A DNA stretch of 64,000 nt. Origin: Erwinia psidii. Its GTDB lineage: Bacteria > Pseudomonadota > Gammaproteobacteria > Enterobacterales > Enterobacteriaceae. Location of the stretch: contig NZ_RHHM01000010.1 in assembly GCF_003846135.1 (NCBI RefSeq), forward strand, positions 62,001 through 126,000. Direction: 5' to 3'. Numbering within the stretch: the stretch's first letter is position 1; every line of letters begins with the position of its first letter. Position numbers and translations under genes: made by a program. This document shows, one piece after another, positions 59,333-64,000 of the stretch. The notes below the pieces were generated by a model that made no database searches, was not told where the DNA came from, and saw nothing but the letters and a program-made list of their open reading frames with translations.

Positions 59333-60826
59333 TCAGAACATCATTACCATCCACGGATAGGCAATCAGCATCATACCGCCGAGAAAGATTGCGCCAAAAA
59401 TAGTCCCCAGCCGCCAGTAATCTTTGGTTGGCAAATATCCACTGCCATAGTAAATAGGACTGGGGCCAGTACCGTAGGGAGTGATAATGCCCATTACGCC
59501 GAGCGAAGTGACCATCATCAGACAAAATACCGGCATATTGATACCCGGAATTGATGCGGCAATGGTCAGTGTGGCAGGCAGTAACGCGGTGGTATGTGCC
59601 GTTGTGCTGGCAAACAGATAGTGCAGCAGGAAAAAAGCTATCAACAGTACCACGGCAGAAACCTGTGGATCGTAGCCCTGCAAGAGCTGGCTCCCTTCTT
59701 TACCCAACCAGGCAATGAAGCCAACCCTGGCAAGGCCATCGGCCAGTGCCACCAGGGTGGCAAACCAGGCAAAGGTATTCCATGCTGGCTTATTGCTGGT
59801 GATATCATTCCAGCTCAGTACGCCAGTCCACAGCATCAGCACAACCACCAACAGCGCGGCCATGGCGGGTTCAATCCAGCTGGCCGCAAAAATCCACATC
59901 AGCAGTGCCGCACAGACAAAAACCAACAGCAGAATTTCATTGCGCGACAGTTTCCCCAGTTTTTCCAGTTCGCTGCTGGCCCAGCGTGGCACTTCATCGT
60001 TGACCTTCACTTCCGGTGGATAGAACCAGTATGCCAGCAAAGGCATGGTGAGGATCAGCAGCAGACCAAGCGGCAGAAAGGCGAGAAACCATGTTCCCCA
60101 GGTTATCTCAAATCCGGTAATGCTTTTAACCAGTGCCAGCGCCAACAGGTTTGGTGCCAGTGCCGATAAAAACATGGAGCTGGTGATACAGGCGGCGGTG
60201 ATGGCGACCCACATCAGATAAGAGCCGATTTTACGGGCGCTGGGGTCGTCAGGTTTGGAGCCATACAGCGGCGGTAAATTAGCGATAACAGGATAGATGG
60301 TGCCGCCGCTGCGTGCGGTATTGGAGGGCGTGAACGGTGCTAACAGCAGGTCGGCAAAGGTGATGGCATAGCCCAGCGTAAGGCTGCGTCGCCCGAGATA
60401 TTTCACCAGAATTAATGCCAGTCTGCGACCAAACCGGGTTTTGTCATAACCGGCTGCAAACATGAAAGCACCAAAAATCAGCCATACCGTTGAATTACCG
60501 AAGCCACTCACCGCCCATTTAAACGCCTCCGTGGGTATGTTAAACCGGGGATTTGCCATCTCCGTCGGACTGAACAGTAACCACTGGCTGAACAGCGCAA
60601 TCGCAACCACCCCGGTCAGACCGATAACCGCGCCCGGTAGTGGTTCAAAAATCAGGCCGATAATCACCCCGACAAACACGGCAAAAAAGTGCCACGCATA
60701 GGGTTCCAGCCCGGCGGGAACTGGCAACAGTAACAGCAGAATGGTCACCACCACGGGCAGTAACAGCATTATCAGGTGTTTCATCTGGCTCGCCGGAGCA
60801 GGAGCCGCACTCTGGGATTCACTCAT
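59333..60826 (-). CDS. DASS-family anion/dicarboxylate transporter
   Basis: 497 residues with about 12-14 hydrophobic helices; CitT/TtdT/YbhI group of the divalent anion:Na+ symporter family. The substrate motifs are duplicated: LLAPFTPSNTARSGGTIYPV and the second SNT-like ASTTAHTTALLP with ITPYGTGPSPIYYGSGY. Start MSESQSAAPAPASQ at 60826. Divergent from the fumarate-reductase-type gene, which suggests a C4-dicarboxylate or related acid as substrate. Confidence 0.88.
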   Translation of the reverse strand: MSESQSAAPAPASQMKHLIMLLLPVVVTILLLLLPVPAGLEPYAWHFFAVFVGVIIGLIFEPLPGAVIGLTGVVAIALFSQWLLFSPTEMANPRFNIPTEAFKWAVSGFGNSTVWLIFGAFMFAAGYDKTRFGRRLALILVKYLGRRSLTLGYAITFADLLLAPFTPSNTARSGGTIYPVIANLPPLYGSKPDDPSARKIGSYLMWVAITAACITSSMFLSALAPNLLALALVKSITGFEITWGTWFLAFLPLGLLLILTMPLLAYWFYPPEVKVNDEVPRWASSELEKLGKLSRNEILLLVFVCAALLMWIFAASWIEPAMAALLVVVLMLWTGVLSWNDITSNKPAWNTFAWFATLVALADGLARVGFIAWLGKEGSQLLQGYDPQVSAVVLLIAFFLLHYLFASTTAHTTALLPATLTIAASIPGINMPVFCLMMVTSLGVMGIITPYGTGPSPIYYGSGYLPTKDYWRLGTIFGAIFLGGMMLIAYPWMVMMF

Positions 60827-61545
60827 CGCAAATTGATTCCATTGTTTCCTGACCAGTTAATAACGCGGTGAAAAGCCAGGGCGGGGAGTGGGTCCTGTCG
60901 GGGCACCGTCCGCCGCTACTTTCGCCCGGAGTGGCGTCTCAGGGCGATGGTTTCATCGTGCTTTTTGGGGCCAGCATGGGGGTAATTACGCCAGCCAACA
61001 CTGGCACTGGATTGTGCCGTGCAACCGGCATGGTTATTTTCACTCTGTTTAAAAATGGCAGCAAAATAAATTAACCTGCTTAATTTTTTACATAAAAACA
61101 GATGCTGTGCCGGTAGCGAAAATAAGGAAAAGCCGTTTTTCAGAATAAAAACAGGACATTTTCTGGCCACGTTTTAGTGTGGCTTTCAGCGAGTCAGGAA
61201 TTAACACAGGCAATTGATATCCGTTACAACCATAAAGTCTGATACTGTAGAGTAAATTCCAGCAGATGCCAAATAATGTTGCTATCTTTATGATTTTGAT
61301 AGTTTTAATTTGTGGCGCTTTATGGTTGATTTTTGGAAATCAATAGTTGACACTTTATGGGTAAATAATATTTGCTGTTTATCAATCTGCCACTTTTGCA
61401 AGATGAAGATCATATTGCCGACGAACATTTGTCTGTCGAAAAGATACTATGTCTTTAATTGTAACAAATACCGGAGCGCTAATTCAGCCAACAATAAATT
61501 GTCCGCCAGAGCGTTTATAACCTCTACATATGGAGTTGCCCTGAC
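60827..61545. other. Gene-free region between transporter and reductase
   Basis: About 719 bases. Contains the palindrome TTGATTTTTGGAAATCAA (61326-61343) followed by TTGACA at 61347, suggesting an operator and promoter about 200 bases before the reductase. No supported gene. Confidence 0.5.
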
Positions 61546-64000
61546 ATGAATACGCTGACACCGATTCTGAATCCGCTTACCCTGCCCGGCGGGGCGGTAC
61601 TGAAAAACCGCCTTCTGATGGCTCCCATGACTACCTGTACCGGCTTTCATGATGGTTCTGTAACCAGTGAACTGGTGGAATATTACCGTGCCAGAGCGGG
61701 CAGCATCGGAACGGTTATTGTTGAATGCTGCTTTATCGACCCCAAAGGTCCTGCGTTTCCTGGGGCCATTGGCATTGACAGCGACAACAAAATTCCGGGC
61801 CTTGGCAGAATTGCTGAGGCGATTAAGTCAGAAGGGTCGACGGCCATCCTGCAAATTTATCACGGTGGCAGGATGGTGGAGCCGGAACTGATTGGTGGCA
61901 GAACGCCGGTTGCGCCGAGCGCCATCGCGGCTCCCCGTGACGGGGCCACCACGCCGCAGGCGCTGACGGCGGAAGAGGTCGAGGTGATGGTGACGAAATT
62001 TGGCGATGCGGTTAACCGTGCCATTAAGGCCGGCTTTGACGGCGTAGAAATTCACGGTGCCAATACTTACCTGATCCAGCAATTCTATTCGCCTAACTCC
62101 AACCAGCGCGAGGACAAATGGGGCGGCAGCCGTGAAAAACGCACCGCCTTTCCGCTGGCGGTGTTGGACATCACACAGAAAATGGCGGCACGTTTTGCCC
62201 ACGATGGTTTTATTATTGGCTATCGTTTTTCGCCGGAAGAACTTGAAGTTCCCGGCATTTGCTTTGAGGACACGCTCTTTCTGCTGGAGAAGCTTGCGGC
62301 GCAGGGACTGGACTATGTGCATTTTTCCGTGGGACAACTGTTGCGGTCTTCGATTGTGGATACTGACGATCCCACCCCGCTGATCGCCAGATTTCTGGCG
62401 ATGCGCTCGCCGGTGCTGGCGAAAGTGCCGGTGATCGGTGTCGGGGGCGTGGTGAATAAGGCGGATGCGGAAAACGCACTGAAGCAGGGCTTTGATCTGG
62501 TGGCGGTGGGTAAGGCCTGTATTGCTTATCCTGACTGGGCCGATCGTATTATCAACAATCACCACCTTGAATTGTTTATCGACAGCAATCAGCGTGAAGC
62601 TCTGAAAATACCGGAGCCGCTGTGGCGCTTCTCGCTGGTCGATGCGATGATCCGTGATACCAGCGTCAGCGGGCGAAAATACAAAGCGGGCGTCTGGCAG
62701 GAAAAGGTCGAATCCGAGGCGCTCAAGCTGAAAATCAACGTGACCCTGGACACCGATCGTATCACCGATATCAGCCTGGTGCCCGATGACTCACTTGACG
62801 TCGATTTCACCACCACCTTTGACAGCCTGCGTTCGCGCATCCTGGTAGCCAACAGCCCGCACGTCGATGCAATTACCGGGGCCACCACCCAGAGTGAGGC
62901 GCTGAAAAAAGCGGTCTCCCGCGCGCTGACCACCTCCAGTAAAGAGCATGTCATTGAAGAGGGCGGTAATCCGCAGGCGCCCCAGCGCTTTGATGTGGTG
63001 GTTATCGGCAGCGGCGGTGCCGGCCTTGCCGCGGCCATTCAGGCCCATGATGAGGGGGCGCATGTGGCGATCATTGAAAAAATGCCGACCATCGGTGGCA
63101 ACACCATCAAGGCGTCGGTGGGAATGAACGCGGCAGAAACCCGCTTCCAGCAACTAAAAGGCATTGAGGACAGTAAGGACCTGTTCTACAGCGAAACACT
63201 GAAAGGCGGAAAATTTAAAAATAACCCGGCGCTGTTGCAGACCTTTGTTGACCTTGCCCCGGACGCCGTGGAGTGGCTGGCGGCAAAAGGGATAGCACTG
63301 AACTCGCTGACTATCACTGGTGGTATGAGTATTGAGCGCACCCATCGTCCTGCTGACCACTCAGCGGTTGGTGGCTTTCTGATAAGCGGATTGGTGAAGA
63401 ATATTAACCAACGTAATATTGATGTGCTGCTGGAAACCTCAGTGGATGACATTCTGTTTGAAAATGGCGCGGTAAGCGGCGTTCGCGTGGTGGATGAATA
63501 CAACGACAGCCGGGTGCTGAATGCCAAAAGCGTGATCGTTGCCACCGGCGGATTCAGTGCCAACCGCGAGATGGTGGTCAGCTACCGGCCAGAGCTGGAA
63601 GGCTTTGTCACCACTAACCATAAAGGGGCGACCGGCAGCGGTATTGCCCTGCTACAAAAAATTGGCGCGGGTAGCGTGGACATGGCGGAGATCCAAATCC
63701 ATCCGACCGTTGAGCAAACCACTTCCTATCTGATTTCAGAGGCTATTCGTGGCGGAGGGGCGATTCTGGTCAGCCAGGCGGGCCTGCGCTTTTACAATGA
63801 AATGGAAACCCGCGACAAGGTTTCGGCGGCCATTATTGCGCTAGCGGAAAAAAGTGCCTGGGTTATTTTTGACGATGAAGTGCGGCGCAATAACAAAGCG
63901 GCTGATGAATATATCGCCAAAGGATTTGTGCTCAGCGCGCCGTCACCACAGGAACTGGCGGTGAAGCTCAATATGGATTTTCATGCATTACTGGCCTCAC
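61546..64000 (+). CDS. OYE-FMN_bind-FAD fusion reductase, NADH:fumarate reductase type (3' truncated)
   Basis: 818 codons, open to the window end. ATG 61546 with GGAG upstream. Residues 1-350: old-yellow-enzyme barrel (LKNRLLMAPMTT, GFDGVEIHGAN, VPVIGVGGV). About 375-460: FMN_bind domain with the ApbE flavinylation motif DAITGATTQS. From 485: FAD-binding flavoprotein (VVVIGSGGAGLAAAIQA, GGMSIERTHRP). This is the layout of the cytoplasmic NADH:fumarate reductase of Klebsiella; hydroxycinnamate or urocanate-like substrates are alternatives. Confidence 0.88.
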   Translation, partial: MNTLTPILNPLTLPGGAVLKNRLLMAPMTTCTGFHDGSVTSELVEYYRARAGSIGTVIVECCFIDPKGPAFPGAIGIDSDNKIPGLGRIAEAIKSEGSTAILQIYHGGRMVEPELIGGRTPVAPSAIAAPRDGATTPQALTAEEVEVMVTKFGDAVNRAIKAGFDGVEIHGANTYLIQQFYSPNSNQREDKWGGSREKRTAFPLAVLDITQKMAARFAHDGFIIGYRFSPEELEVPGICFEDTLFLLEKLAAQGLDYVHFSVGQLLRSSIVDTDDPTPLIARFLAMRSPVLAKVPVIGVGGVVNKADAENALKQGFDLVAVGKACIAYPDWADRIINNHHLELFIDSNQREALKIPEPLWRFSLVDAMIRDTSVSGRKYKAGVWQEKVESEALKLKINVTLDTDRITDISLVPDDSLDVDFTTTFDSLRSRILVANSPHVDAITGATTQSEALKKAVSRALTTSSKEHVIEEGGNPQAPQRFDVVVIGSGGAGLAAAIQAHDEGAHVAIIEKMPTIGGNTIKASVGMNAAETRFQQLKGIEDSKDLFYSETLKGGKFKNNPALLQTFVDLAPDAVEWLAAKGIALNSLTITGGMSIERTHRPADHSAVGGFLISGLVKNINQRNIDVLLETSVDDILFENGAVSGVRVVDEYNDSRVLNAKSVIVATGGFSANREMVVSYRPELEGFVTTNHKGATGSGIALLQKIGAGSVDMAEIQIHPTVEQTTSYLISEAIRGGGAILVSQAGLRFYNEMETRDKVSAAIIALAEKSAWVIFDDEVRRNNKAADEYIAKGFVLSAPSPQELAVKLNMDFHALLAS

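Overview
The window is a chromosomal segment of an Enterobacterales bacterium. Gene order follows the Escherichia coli 24-27 min region (tmk-holB-ycfH-ptsG-hinT-ycfL-lpoB-thiK-nagZ-ycfP-ndh-ycfJ-mfd-lolCDE-cobB, then pepT-roxA-phoQP-purB-hflD-mnmA-nudJ-rluE-icd, then ldcA-emtA-ycgR-ymgE-treA). Several differences point to Erwiniaceae (Erwinia/Pantoea type) as the best guess: sitABCD beside cobB, fhuE and nagK missing from their usual slots, a ferrioxamine receptor of the FoxA type, and a phage lysozyme-holin-polysaccharide depolymerase cassette like that of Erwinia phage phiEa1h. The genus is an inference.

Layout. 1-18.5 kb: housekeeping core (thymidylate kinase end, DNA polymerase delta prime, glucose PTS with Mlc and SgrS sites, a hinT-ycfP cell-wall and vitamin operon, NADH dehydrogenase II with an FNR site, Mfd, Lol lipoprotein export, sirtuin). 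18.5-24 kb: Mn/Fe ABC transporter sitABCD under MntR and Fur sites, then a BenE-type transporter divergent from an XRE-cupin regulator with a pair of near-identical operator palindromes between them. 24-34.7 kb: pepT, then a long leftward gene train rluE-nudJ-mnmA-hflD-purB-phoP-phoQ-roxA, then icd.

34.7-44 kb: a scrambled, decayed prophage next to icd (a known lambdoid attachment gene). It holds an integrase C-terminal fragment with a frameshift, a Q antiterminator C-terminal fragment, a type VI Hcp gene with one internal stop, a DUF4225-like gene with a stop and a frameshift, tail-tip J debris, an intact CI-type repressor with palindromic operators, an intact lysozyme-holin-depolymerase cassette, and a LexA-box dinI gene. 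The repressor operator lies about 200 bp upstream of the lysis cassette with no cro or replication genes between. The surviving genes could therefore form a reduced SOS-controlled lysis and capsule-degrading switch; this is the most interesting hypothesis in the window.

44-57.6 kb: small lipoproteins, ldcA, emtA, ycgR, ymgE, then an inserted four-gene chaperone-usher fimbrial operon and a Fur-box foxA gene, then treA. 57.6-64 kb: an orphan VasL/TssA-like type VI gene, a DASS-family dicarboxylate/anion transporter, and the start of a large OYE-FMN_bind-FAD fusion reductase (NADH:fumarate reductase type) running off the end. No rRNA, tRNA, insertion sequence or CRISPR array was seen.
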